A DNA stretch of 64,000 bases, from contig NZ_ML133525.1 in the NCBI RefSeq assembly GCF_003985145.1, positions 62,001-126,000 of the forward strand, given 5' to 3'. The position numbers and the translations under genes are program-made. Shown piece after piece: positions 16,504-25,137 of this stretch (positions within the stretch are counted from its first letter, which is position 1; the number at the start of each line of letters is the position of its first letter). This DNA comes from Rhizobium anhuiense. GTDB lineage: Bacteria; Pseudomonadota; Alphaproteobacteria; Rhizobiales; Rhizobiaceae. The notes under the pieces are model-generated. The model worked only from the letters and a program-made list of their open reading frames with translations, had not been told where the DNA came from and searched no databases.

Positions 16504-18030
16504 ATGACCGTGGAAGCCGCCGACACCGCACCCGTGGTGCTGTCCGCCAGGCGCATATGCAAATCCTTCAGTGGGGTGCAGGTCCTCTTCAGCGTGAACT
16601 TCGATCTTCGCGCCGGCGAAATCCATGCCCTGATGGGTGAAAACGGGGCCGGCAAATCCACGCTTGTCAAGGTATTGTCCGGTTTCGAACAGCCGAGTTC
16701 CGGCGAGATCCTGCTCGACGGCAAGCCCGTCGTCCTGCCGCCCAATGGTGCTGCCGAGGCGCTCGGCATCGTCATCATTCACCAGGAATTCAACCTCGCC
16801 GACCACCTGACCGTAACGGAGAGCCTCTTCCTCGGGCGAGAAGTCACGCGCTTCGGTGTGCTCGACCGCAAATATATGCGGTCGGAGACCCGCAAGGTTC
16901 TCGACGTGCTCGGTTCGCATGTCGACGAGAACGCATTGATCAGCACGCTTTCCATCGCCGACAAGCAGATGGTCGAAATCGCCAAGGCGATCAGCCGCGA
17001 TGCGCGGGTGGTATTCATGGACGAGCCAACCGCGGTGCTGTCGCGGGAAGAGACCAGCATGCTCTTCAAGCAGGTTCGCAAGCTGCGCGACCAGGGCACG
17101 AGCTTCGTCTTCGTGTCCCACAAGCTCGACGAGGTGATGGAATTGACCGACCGCGTCACCGTGCTGCGCGACGGCCAATGGATCAAGACGTCGCCGACGT
17201 CCATTCTGGACGGGGAATCGATCGCCCAGCTGATGGTCGGCCGCGAACTTTCCAGCCTCTATCCCGCCAAGGTCGAGCCCGATATCGACGAGGAGGTCGT
17301 TCTCAGCGTCGATTCGGTGTCGACCGGTTATGTGAAGGATGCGAGTTTCGAGGTGCGCAAGGGCGAAATTATCGGTTTCTCCGGCATGATCGGCTCCGGC
17401 CGCACCGAACTGATGGAAGCGATCGCCGGATTGCGGACCCGTCTCGAGGGCGAGGTGGTCATCAAGGGCGAAACGGTTCCCTCCGGCGACGTGCATGCCG
17501 CCAATCGCTGCGGGCTCGCCTATATGACCAAGGACCGCAAGTCGAAGGGCCTGCTGCTGCGCTCCGGCATGGTGACCAATCTGACGCTGCAATCGCTCGG
17601 AAGGCATGCGCGTCACGGCTATCTCAGCCCGGGAAGCGAGGCGGCCGCCATGGCAAAGGCCAAACGCCGCTTCGACATCAGGGTTCGCGACGGCAATATC
17701 GTCGCCGGGCGCATGTCGGGCGGGAACCAGCAGAAGCTGCTGCTGGCCAAGGTCATGGAGACCGATCCTGATATCATCATCATCGACGAGCCGACGCGCG
17801 GCATCGATGTCGGCACCAAGCAGCAAATCTATCATTTCATTTCGGCGCTCGCCCGGGACGGGCGGTCGATCATCGTCGTGTCGTCGGAGATGCCGGAGGT
17901 TATCGGTCTCTGCACCAGAGTGGCGGTGATGCGCGAAGGGCGTATCGTCGGCATGCTCGAAGGAGACGAGATTTCCGAGCAGGAGATCATGCGTTACGCC
18001 GCCGGGCTCAAGAAGAAGGCGGCCGCCTGA
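16504..18030 (+). CDS. Sugar ABC transporter ATP-binding protein, CUT2 (RbsA-like)
   Basis: A 508-residue fused double ATPase that energises sugar import at the inner membrane. The first domain has Walker A GENGAGKST (about 44-52), Walker B VVFMDEPTAVL and a relaxed signature LSIADKQMVEIAKAI. The second domain has a degenerate Walker A (GMIGSGRTEL), a good signature MSGGNQQKLLLAKVM and Walker B IIIIDEPTRGID. This asymmetry is normal for the CUT2 family. ATG 16504 follows GGGGAGG. First gene of a probable operon with permease and binding protein. Confidence 0.93.
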   Translation: MTVEAADTAPVVLSARRICKSFSGVQVLFSVNFDLRAGEIHALMGENGAGKSTLVKVLSGFEQPSSGEILLDGKPVVLPPNGAAEALGIVIIHQEFNLADHLTVTESLFLGREVTRFGVLDRKYMRSETRKVLDVLGSHVDENALISTLSIADKQMVEIAKAISRDARVVFMDEPTAVLSREETSMLFKQVRKLRDQGTSFVFVSHKLDEVMELTDRVTVLRDGQWIKTSPTSILDGESIAQLMVGRELSSLYPAKVEPDIDEEVVLSVDSVSTGYVKDASFEVRKGEIIGFSGMIGSGRTELMEAIAGLRTRLEGEVVIKGETVPSGDVHAANRCGLAYMTKDRKSKGLLLRSGMVTNLTLQSLGRHARHGYLSPGSEAAAMAKAKRRFDIRVRDGNIVAGRMSGGNQQKLLLAKVMETDPDIIIIDEPTRGIDVGTKQQIYHFISALARDGRSIIVVSSEMPEVIGLCTRVAVMREGRIVGMLEGDEISEQEIMRYAAGLKKKAAA

Positions 18031-18107
18031 GGCTGAAGCAGGGCTTCGCCGATCAGGACGACAGATAAGATGCCCAGAAAATATGGGACGGGAGGTTGGT
18101 TTTGGAA

Positions 18108-19112
18108 ATGAGTGTCAACGAGGAGACCAGGGAAATCCGGCGCCGATCCTGGCGGGATGTCGACCTGCGTGCGGTCGCGCCCTTTGTCGCCCTGGCCCTG
18201 CTCCTGATCGTCGGAGCCCTGGTCAATCCCAATTTCATCGGCATCACCAACCTTGCCAATGTCGCGACGCGTAGCGCCTTCATCGCCATCATCGCGGTCG
18301 GCGCGACCTTCGTGATATCAGCGGGCGACCTCGATCTGTCTGTGGGCTCGATGGTGGCCTTCGTCGCCAGCCTGATGATCCTGCTGATGAATTCGGGCGC
18401 CGTCGAAAACCCGGCTTTGATGCTGACGGTCGCGGTCGCCTTCACCATCGTCGCCGGCGCGCTCTGCGGCCTGGCAAACGGCCTGATCACCACAGTGGGC
18501 AAGATCGAGCCGTTCATCGCGACGCTCGGCACGATGGGCATCTATCGCGGCCTGACGACATGGCTGTCGCAGGGCGGCGCCATCACGCTTCGCTCCGCCG
18601 ATATCCAGACGCTCTATCGTCCTGCCTATTTCGGCAATATCGCCGGCGTGCCGATACCGATCGTGGTGATCCTGGCGGTGACGGCGGTTGCAGCCTTCAT
18701 CCTCTATCGCACCCGCTACGGGCGCCATGTCGTCGCAGTGGGATCGAACAGCGATGTCGCCCGCTATTCGGGCATCGCGGTCAACCGCGTCAGGACGATT
18801 GCTTTCGTCATCCAGGGACTGTGCGTAGCCATTGCCGTGCTGCTCTACGTTCCGCGTCTCGGCTCGACCTCGGCGACGACGGGCATCCTGTGGGAGCTGC
18901 AGGCGATCACCGCCGTCGTCGTCGGCGGCACGGCGCTCAAGGGCGGCGCGGGCAGGGTCTGGGGCACGATCTGCGGCGCCTTTATTCTCGAACTCGTCGG
19001 CAACATCATGCTGCTTTCGAATTTCATCAGCGAATATCTGATCGGCGCCATCCAGGGTGCGATCATCATCATTGCCATGTTCGTCCAGCGCTCGCTGGTG
19101 CGCAAATCATGA
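18108..19112 (+). CDS. Sugar ABC transporter permease, CUT2 (RbsC-like)
   Basis: A 334-residue polytopic membrane protein with the RbsC/XylH/AraH fold. The family signature around GDLDLSVGSMVAF follows the second hydrophobic segment, and the EAA-like coupling region AVGSNSDVARYSGIAVNRVR lies near residue 210. A TTG at 18102 is better spaced from GGAGG (18091-18095) than the ATG at 18108, so the true start may be two codons earlier. Functions as a homodimer with the upstream ATPase. Confidence 0.92.
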   Translation: MSVNEETREIRRRSWRDVDLRAVAPFVALALLLIVGALVNPNFIGITNLANVATRSAFIAIIAVGATFVISAGDLDLSVGSMVAFVASLMILLMNSGAVENPALMLTVAVAFTIVAGALCGLANGLITTVGKIEPFIATLGTMGIYRGLTTWLSQGGAITLRSADIQTLYRPAYFGNIAGVPIPIVVILAVTAVAAFILYRTRYGRHVVAVGSNSDVARYSGIAVNRVRTIAFVIQGLCVAIAVLLYVPRLGSTSATTGILWELQAITAVVVGGTALKGGAGRVWGTICGAFILELVGNIMLLSNFISEYLIGAIQGAIIIIAMFVQRSLVRKS

Positions 19113-19181
19113 ATTGACCGGGCTGACAGGGCGTCCGGTCCCGATATGGAAAAGTCCCTGAAGTTAGTGGGAGGAAATAGC

Positions 19182-20129
19182 ATGCGTAGATTGATGTTGG
19201 GTCTCGCGGTTGCGGCGGTGACGTTCGCCGGCGCCGCTCACGCCCAGGACAAGAAATTCACCATCGGCGTCTCCATTCCGGCGGCCGACCACGGCTGGAC
19301 TTCGGGCGTGGTGTTCCATGCCGAGCGCGTCGCCAAGCTGCTGATGGCCGAACATCCCGGTCTCAACGTCATCGTCAAGACCTCGCCGGATGCCGCCAGC
19401 CAGGCGAACGCCGTGCAGGATCTCGATACGCAAGGCATCGACGCCCTCGTCATCCTGCCGTCGGATCCGGATCCGCTCGTCAACGCCATCAAGGAAGTCA
19501 AGGGCAAGGGCAAGTTTGTCGCCCTCGTCGACCGTGCGCCGAGCAACAACGACAATTCCGTGCGCGACCTCTATGTCGCCGGCAACAACCCGGCTCTCGG
19601 CGAAGTCGCCGGCAAATACATCAAGGACAACACGCCTGATGCCGAAGTGGTCATCATCCGCGGTCTGCCGATCCCGATCGACCAGCAGCGCCAGGACGGT
19701 TTCGACAAGGGCATTGCCGGCTCGAACGTCAAGGTTCTCGACCGCCAGTACGGCAACTGGAACCGCGACGATGCCTTCAAGGTCATGCAGGACTACCTGA
19801 CGAAGTACCAGAAGATCGACGTCGTCTGGTGCCAGGACGACGACATGGCCGTCGGCGTTCTGCAGGCGATCGAGCAGGCCAAGCGCACCGACATCAAATA
19901 TGTTGTCGCCGGTGCCGGCTCCAAGGATATGGTCAAGAAGGTCATGGACGGGGATAAGCTGATCCCTGTCGACGTCCTCTATCCGCCGGCAATGGTCGGC
20001 ACGGCGATGGAACTGACGGCGGCAGCCCTTTACGATCAGGTCCCGGTTCACGGCAGCTATATCCTCGACGCGACGCTCGTCACCAAGGAAAATGCCAAGG
20101 ACTTCTACTTCCCGGATTCGCCGTTCTGA
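19182..20129 (+). CDS. Sugar ABC transporter periplasmic binding protein, CUT2
   Basis: A 315-residue periplasmic protein with a Sec signal peptide (residues 1-22, cleavage after AHA). It has the type I binding fold of ribose/xylose-type receptors: FTIGVSIPAADHGWTSGV, then QDLDTQGIDALVILPSDPDP, then the hinge-proximal WCQDDDMAVGVLQAI. GGGAGG sits seven bases before ATG 19182. The aromatic and acidic residues in the first strand loops suggest a monosaccharide or small glycoside; I cannot name the ligand. A strong terminator follows. Confidence 0.92.
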   Translation: MRRLMLGLAVAAVTFAGAAHAQDKKFTIGVSIPAADHGWTSGVVFHAERVAKLLMAEHPGLNVIVKTSPDAASQANAVQDLDTQGIDALVILPSDPDPLVNAIKEVKGKGKFVALVDRAPSNNDNSVRDLYVAGNNPALGEVAGKYIKDNTPDAEVVIIRGLPIPIDQQRQDGFDKGIAGSNVKVLDRQYGNWNRDDAFKVMQDYLTKYQKIDVVWCQDDDMAVGVLQAIEQAKRTDIKYVVAGAGSKDMVKKVMDGDKLIPVDVLYPPAMVGTAMELTAAALYDQVPVHGSYILDATLVTKENAKDFYFPDSPF

Positions 20130-20145
20130 TCCATCGATTGGAGAC

Positions 20146-20177
20146 ATGCGCCCATTCGTAAGGATGGGCGCATTTTT
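20146..20177 (+). terminator. Rho-independent terminator after the sugar-binding protein gene
   Basis: ATGCGCCCAT and ATGGGCGCAT form a perfect 10-base stem with an 8-base loop, followed by a T-run. It should end most transcripts of the transporter genes before the two enzyme genes. Confidence 0.85.
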
Positions 20178-20379
20178 AATGCTTCCACACAGTGTGCGGC
20201 CGAAAATGCTGCACGTACCTCTTGCCCGCCAAAGCCCATCATGATTAGCTCGCGGCCATACCGCATATGGCTTTGCGCCAAATCCGCTGGCAAGGGCGAG
20301 GAGGCGCCTTGCGCCCGCAAAATAGCGTGCTACAACACTTCAGAAACGTTTACGGTCCATATTCAGGGAGGAATCTGAC

Positions 20380-21435
20380 ATGAAGACGATCAAGGGCCCG
20401 GGCCTTTTTCTTGGCCAGTTCGCGGGCGATACTGCCCCTTTCAACTCCTGGGACGCCATCACCAAATGGGCGGCCGACATCGGCTATAAGGGTGTCCAGG
20501 TGCCGACCTGGGCCAGTCAGCTGATCGATCTGAAGAAGGCTGCCACGTCGAAGGATTATTGCGACGAATTCGCCGGCAAGGCGCGCGAAAACGGCATCGA
20601 GATCACCGAACTCTCCACCCATCTGCAGGGCCAGCTCGTCGCCGTTCATCCGGCCTATGACGAAGCCTTCGACGGGTTCGCGGCACCGGAGGTGCGCGGC
20701 AATCCGAAGGCGCGCCAGGAATGGGCTGTCGAGCAGGTCAAGATGGCGCTGACGGCATCCAAAAATCTCGGCCTCAAGGCGCATGCGACCTTCTCCGGCG
20801 CGCTTGCCTGGCCGTTCATCTATCCCTGGCCGCAGCGCCCTGCCGGTCTGGTCGAAACGGCCTTCGACGAACTCGCCCGCCGCTGGACGCCGATCCTCAA
20901 CCATGCGGACGAAAACGGCATCGACGTCTGCTACGAGATCCATCCCGGTGAAGACCTGCATGACGGGATCACCTTCGAGATGTTCCTGGAGCGCGTGAAG
21001 AACCATCCGCGCGCCAACATGCTCTATGACCCCTCGCACTACGTCCTGCAGTGCCTGGATTATCTCGACAACATCGACATCTACAAGGACCGCATCAAGA
21101 TGTTCCACGTCAAGGATGCGGAGTTCAATCCGACCGGGCGCCAGGGGGTCTACGGCGGCTATCAGGGCTGGGTGGAACGCGCCGGCCGGTTCCGCTCGCT
21201 CGGCGACGGCCAGGTCGATTTCGGTGCGGTGTTCTCGAAGATGACCGCCAATAATTTCGACGGCTGGGCCGTGGTCGAATGGGAATGTGCGCTGAAGCAT
21301 CCGGAAGACGGTGCCCGCGAAGGCGCCGAATTCGTGGCCGCCCATATCATCCGCGTCACCGAGAAAGCCTTCGACGATTTCGCCGGCAGCGGCACGGATC
21401 AGGCGGCGAACCGGCGGATGCTGGGGCTTTCCTAA
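20380..21435 (+). CDS. Sugar phosphate isomerase/epimerase-type TIM-barrel enzyme
   Basis: A 351-residue AP endonuclease 2-fold (xylose isomerase-like) enzyme. Metal ligands typical of this family are visible in order: Glu in CYEIHPGED, Asp and His in YDPSHY, His in KMFHVKDAE and Glu in WAVVEWECA. Family members epimerise, isomerise or cleave sugars and keto-sugars. Its pairing with a Gfo/Idh oxidoreductase gene 193 bases downstream resembles the YcjS/YcjR type of oxidise-then-epimerise route for glucosides; the actual substrate is unknown. GGGAGG precedes the ATG. Confidence 0.85.
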   Translation: MKTIKGPGLFLGQFAGDTAPFNSWDAITKWAADIGYKGVQVPTWASQLIDLKKAATSKDYCDEFAGKARENGIEITELSTHLQGQLVAVHPAYDEAFDGFAAPEVRGNPKARQEWAVEQVKMALTASKNLGLKAHATFSGALAWPFIYPWPQRPAGLVETAFDELARRWTPILNHADENGIDVCYEIHPGEDLHDGITFEMFLERVKNHPRANMLYDPSHYVLQCLDYLDNIDIYKDRIKMFHVKDAEFNPTGRQGVYGGYQGWVERAGRFRSLGDGQVDFGAVFSKMTANNFDGWAVVEWECALKHPEDGAREGAEFVAAHIIRVTEKAFDDFAGSGTDQAANRRMLGLS

Positions 21436-21454
21436 AACAGGGCATCTCGTGGGT

Positions 21455-21591
21455 GCCCCTCACCCTAACCCTCTCCCCGTAAACGGGGAGAGGGGAGTTG
21501 CCGCACCAGCCGTTGAGATGGGCGTAAACATCGCGGCATATCCCCTTCGCCCCGTTTACGGGGAGAAGGTGGCGGCAGCCGGATGAGGGGC
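21455..21591. repeat. Intergenic palindromic repeat (CCCCTCACCC family), copy 2
   Basis: Ends GCCCCTCACCCTAACCCTC and GCAGCCGGATGAGGGGC are inverted. Two internal hairpins are present: CTCTCCCCGT-AA-ACGGGGAGAG and CCCCG-TTTA-CGGGG. Related to the copy at 13773-13871 but longer and more regular. It lies between the TIM-barrel and oxidoreductase genes. Confidence 0.8.
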
Positions 21592-21628
21592 ATGCGTCCG
21601 CACCAAGTTTAAATTTCAGGAGGAATTA

Positions 21629-22816
21629 ATGGCAATCGAAGCATCATCCGAACAGACACGCGAGCCGCGCATCCGGCTCGGCATGGTGGGCGGCGGCGCG
21701 GGCGCGTTTATCGGCGCCGTGCACCGTATCGCTGCGCGCATCGACGATCAGTACGATCTCATCGCCGGCGCGCTGTCGTCGACGCCCGAGAAGGCCGTGC
21801 AGTCCGGCCGCGACCTCGGCCTCGATCCGTCGCGGACCTATTCCAGCTATCGCGAGATGGCGATCCGCGAGGCGAAGCTGAAGAACGGCATCGAGGCGGT
21901 GGCGATCGTGACGCCGAACCATGTGCATTACGATGCGGCCAAGGAATTCCTGAGGCGCGGCATCCATGTGATTTGCGACAAGCCGCTGACGTCAAACCTG
22001 GCCGATGCGAAGAAGCTGAAGAAGATCGCCGACGAGAGCGGTGCGCTGTTCGTGCTGACGCATAATTACACCGGCTATCCGATGGTCCGCCAGGCGCGCG
22101 CGATGATCGCGAACGGCGAACTCGGCGATATAAGAGTCGTTCAGGCCGAATATCCGCAGGACTGGCTGACGGAAGCGGTCGAGCAGACCGGCCAGAAACA
22201 GGCCGCCTGGCGCACCGATCCGGCGCAATCCGGCGTCGGTGGGTCCACAGGCGATATCGGCACGCATGCCTATAATCTTGCCGCCTTCATATCGGGCCTG
22301 GAACTCGACAGCCTTGCCGCCGATCTCGACAGCTTCGTCCCGGGCCGCCGGCTGGATGACAACGCCCATGTCTTGCTGCGCTTCAAGGCAAAAGGCTCGG
22401 AGAAGCCGGCCAAGGGCATGCTCTGGTGCAGCCAGGTGGCGCCCGGCCATGAAAACGGCCTGATGGTGCGCGTCTACGGCACCAAGGGCGGGCTGGAATG
22501 GACCCAGAAGGACCCGAACTATCTCTGGTACACGCCTTTCGGCGAGCCGAAGCGGCTGATCACCCGGGGCGGCGCCGGTTCGGGCGCGGCTGCCGGCCGT
22601 GTCTCGCGCGTGCCGTCAGGGCATCCGGAGGGGTATCTTGAAGCCTTTGCGACGATCTATACGGAAGCGGCGCATGCCATCAACGCCCGCAAGAAGGGCA
22701 AAGCTGTCGACAAGGCGGTGGTCTACCCGACGGTCGATGACGGCGTGAAGGGCGTGGCCTTCGTCGAGGCTTGCGTCGCATCTTCGAAGAAGAACGGCGC
22801 CTGGGTCAAGGTCTGA
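21629..22816 (+). CDS. Gfo/Idh/MocA family oxidoreductase
   Basis: A 395-residue NAD(P)-dependent sugar dehydrogenase candidate. The N-terminal Rossmann motif is GMVGGGAGAFIG, and the family EKP-type catalytic motif appears as CDKPLTSN near residue 119. The C-terminal domain contains GGSTGDIGTHAYNLAAF, which holds the conserved Asp and His of the active site. AGGAGG precedes the ATG. With the preceding TIM-barrel enzyme and the ABC transporter it completes a likely uptake-and-catabolism cluster. Oxidation at C3 of a glucoside is a hypothesis only. Confidence 0.88.
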   Translation: MAIEASSEQTREPRIRLGMVGGGAGAFIGAVHRIAARIDDQYDLIAGALSSTPEKAVQSGRDLGLDPSRTYSSYREMAIREAKLKNGIEAVAIVTPNHVHYDAAKEFLRRGIHVICDKPLTSNLADAKKLKKIADESGALFVLTHNYTGYPMVRQARAMIANGELGDIRVVQAEYPQDWLTEAVEQTGQKQAAWRTDPAQSGVGGSTGDIGTHAYNLAAFISGLELDSLAADLDSFVPGRRLDDNAHVLLRFKAKGSEKPAKGMLWCSQVAPGHENGLMVRVYGTKGGLEWTQKDPNYLWYTPFGEPKRLITRGGAGSGAAAGRVSRVPSGHPEGYLEAFATIYTEAAHAINARKKGKAVDKAVVYPTVDDGVKGVAFVEACVASSKKNGAWVKV

Positions 22817-22842
22817 ATTTGACGTTCCCAGTCACTCAATGA

Positions 22843-22880
22843 AAAACGCCGAGGCGGGCTCGAGTCGCCTCGGCGTTTTT
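22843..22880. terminator. Bidirectional rho-independent terminator
   Basis: AAAACGCCGAGGCG and CGCCTCGGCGTTTT form a 14-base stem with A/T tails on both sides. It serves the oxidoreductase gene on the plus strand and the DoxX gene on the minus strand. Confidence 0.9.
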
Positions 22881-22892
22881 GTTTATTCTCGA

Positions 22893-23297
22893 TCAGGCCG
22901 CAGCCGTGCGGCCACGCTTCAGCAGGTTGTCGACGCTCAAGGGTCCGGCGCCTGCCGCCACCAGATAAAGAAATACGAAGCAGAACAGGATTGCCGCGAC
23001 GCCGCCGTTCTGCGCGGGATAGATGCCCTTCGACGCATGCCCGATGAAATAGGCGAAGGCCATCAGGCCCGAGAGCACGAAGGCGGCGATACGGGTCTGG
23101 AATCCGACCAGCACCAGGAAGCCGAGGGTGAGTTCGAGAAGACCGGCAACCCAGGACAGCGAGCCGACGGGAGGCACGCTTGCCGCAACCGGAAAATGCA
23201 AAATCTTCTGCGTTCCGTAGCTAAAAAGCACAAGTGAGGAGATGATGCGCAGCAAGCTCAACAGATGCGGCTGCAGCAGATGGATCGAAGACAGCAT
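22893..23297 (-). CDS. DoxX family membrane protein
   Basis: A 134-residue inner-membrane protein with four hydrophobic segments (about 12-30, 45-65, 68-88 and 98-118). The pattern LRIISSLVLFSYGTQKILHF, then GLLELTLGFLVLVGF, is typical of DoxX/DoxD. Members are related to a quinol oxidase subunit and to thiol-redox membrane proteins, but for this one no reaction can be assigned. Monocistronic, sharing a terminator with the gene it converges on. Confidence 0.85.
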   Translation of the reverse strand: MLSSIHLLQPHLLSLLRIISSLVLFSYGTQKILHFPVAASVPPVGSLSWVAGLLELTLGFLVLVGFQTRIAAFVLSGLMAFAYFIGHASKGIYPAQNGGVAAILFCFVFLYLVAAGAGPLSVDNLLKRGRTAAA

Positions 23298-23562
23298 TGG
23301 ATTCCTTTCCTGTTTGTGATGTCTTGGCTGTGCAACGATCGCGGGCGCGCCGGCAAGTCACGACTTCTGACGTTCACGTTATGGGAGCAGTCCGCGCCGG
23401 AAAGTGCCGCAGGTCAGGGCGACCGAATACTGCAGTCACCGCCGCTTCGCGGCCGTACTGTAACGTTGCAGTTTTTCTGCGTCCGGGCCTGTACTTTGCT
23501 TTTCGGCTTGGCTAAATCCGAACCCAAACGGTTCACCCACACGCCGAGAACGGGATTTACAG

Positions 23563-24936
23563 ATGATCGATCCGAAAAAACTCGCAGACCGCTTTCCAGG
23601 CGATTTCACTTTCGGCGTTGCCACCGCCGCCTTCCAGATCGAAGGCGCCAGCAAGGCAGACGGCCGCAAGCCGTCCATCTGGGATGCCTTCTGCAATATG
23701 CCGGGTCGCGTCTATCATCGCCATAATGGCGACGTTGCCTGCGATCACTACAATCGCCTGGAGCAGGATCTCGATCTCATCAAGGATATGGGCGTCGAAG
23801 CCTACCGGTTCTCCATTGCCTGGCCGCGCATTATCCCCGACGGCACGGGTCCGGTGAACGAGGCCGGCCTCGATTTCTACGACCGGCTGGTCGACGGTTG
23901 CAAGGCGCGGGGGATCAAGACCTTTGCGACGCTCTACCACTGGGACCTGCCTCTGCTGCTCGCCGGCGACGGCGGCTGGACGGCGCGCTCGACCGCCTAT
24001 GCCTATCACCGCTATGCCAAGACGGTGATGAACCGCCTTGGCGACCGCCTCGATGCCGTCGCGACCTTCAACGAACCCTGGTGCATCGTCTGGCTGAGCC
24101 ACCTTTACGGCATCCATGCTCCGGGCGAGCGCAACATGCAGGCCGCCCTTCACGCCATGCACTACATGAACCTTGCCCATGGCCTCGGCGTCGAGGCGAT
24201 CCGCTCGGAAGCCCCTGATGTGCCTGTCGGGCTCGTGCTCAACGCCGCCTCGATCATCCCTGGCTCCGACAGCCCCGCCGATCTTGCCGCCGGCGAGCGT
24301 GCGCATCAGTTCCACAACGGCGCCTTCTTCGATCCTGTCTTCAAGGGCGAATATCCGAAGGAATTCGTCGAAGCGCTCGGCGACCGCATGCCCGTCATCG
24401 AAGATGGCGACATGAAGCTCATCAGCCAGAAACTCGACTGGTGGGGCCTGAACTATTACAAGCCCGAGCGAGTCACTGATGATGCCGATCGCAAAGGCGA
24501 TTTCCCCTGGACGGTGGAGGCGCCGCCGGCAAGCGACGTCAAGACCGATATCGGCTGGGAAATCTATGCGCCGGGTCTGAAGCTCTCCGTCGAGGACCTC
24601 TACCGCCGCTACGAACTGCCGGAATGCTACATCACCGAGAACGGTGCCTGCGACAACACCGATGTCGTCGATGGCGAGGTCGATGACGCGATGCGCCTCG
24701 ACTATGTCGGTGAGCACCTCGATGTCGTCGCCAACCTCGTCAAGGACGGCTATCCCCTGCGCGGTTATTTCGCCTGGAGCCTGATGGACAATTTCGAATG
24801 GGCGGAAGGCTACCGCATGCGCTTCGGCCTCGTCCACGTCGATTACGAGACCCAGCAGCGCACGGTGAAGAAGAGCGGCAAATGGTATCGCGACCTTGCG
24901 GCTCAATTCCCGAAGGGCAATTACAAAGCGGGTTAG
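23563..24936 (+). CDS. Beta-glucosidase, glycoside hydrolase family 1
   Basis: A 457-residue cytoplasmic retaining beta-glycosidase with no signal peptide. The N-terminal signature FTFGVATAAFQIEGA is present, the acid/base Glu is in TFNEP near residue 171, and the nucleophile Glu is in YITENGA near residue 360. The glycone-site sequence MDNFEWAEGYRMRFGLVHVDY is conserved. It would cleave beta-glucosides after import; cellobiose-type or plant aryl-glucosides are plausible. A 5-base inverted repeat GAACC/GGTTC lies upstream. No recognisable Shine-Dalgarno precedes the ATG. Confidence 0.93.
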   Translation: MIDPKKLADRFPGDFTFGVATAAFQIEGASKADGRKPSIWDAFCNMPGRVYHRHNGDVACDHYNRLEQDLDLIKDMGVEAYRFSIAWPRIIPDGTGPVNEAGLDFYDRLVDGCKARGIKTFATLYHWDLPLLLAGDGGWTARSTAYAYHRYAKTVMNRLGDRLDAVATFNEPWCIVWLSHLYGIHAPGERNMQAALHAMHYMNLAHGLGVEAIRSEAPDVPVGLVLNAASIIPGSDSPADLAAGERAHQFHNGAFFDPVFKGEYPKEFVEALGDRMPVIEDGDMKLISQKLDWWGLNYYKPERVTDDADRKGDFPWTVEAPPASDVKTDIGWEIYAPGLKLSVEDLYRRYELPECYITENGACDNTDVVDGEVDDAMRLDYVGEHLDVVANLVKDGYPLRGYFAWSLMDNFEWAEGYRMRFGLVHVDYETQQRTVKKSGKWYRDLAAQFPKGNYKAG

Positions 24937-25137
24937 CGCCATTCCTCGCGCGGGCAGTTGATAAGGCGCCTCTTGAACTCGAACTACCGGCCGGCACGGC
25001 AAGCTGACGCTGCCTGCCGTCAATGTCACGGCGGCCGGCGGCACGCATAAAAATAGATTGTCAGAAACGTACAACAGGCGGTTGCTTAAACGTTTTTGAA
25101 CCCTTGACTGGCAAAGTCCAACGGTCAGGGAGTCGTA

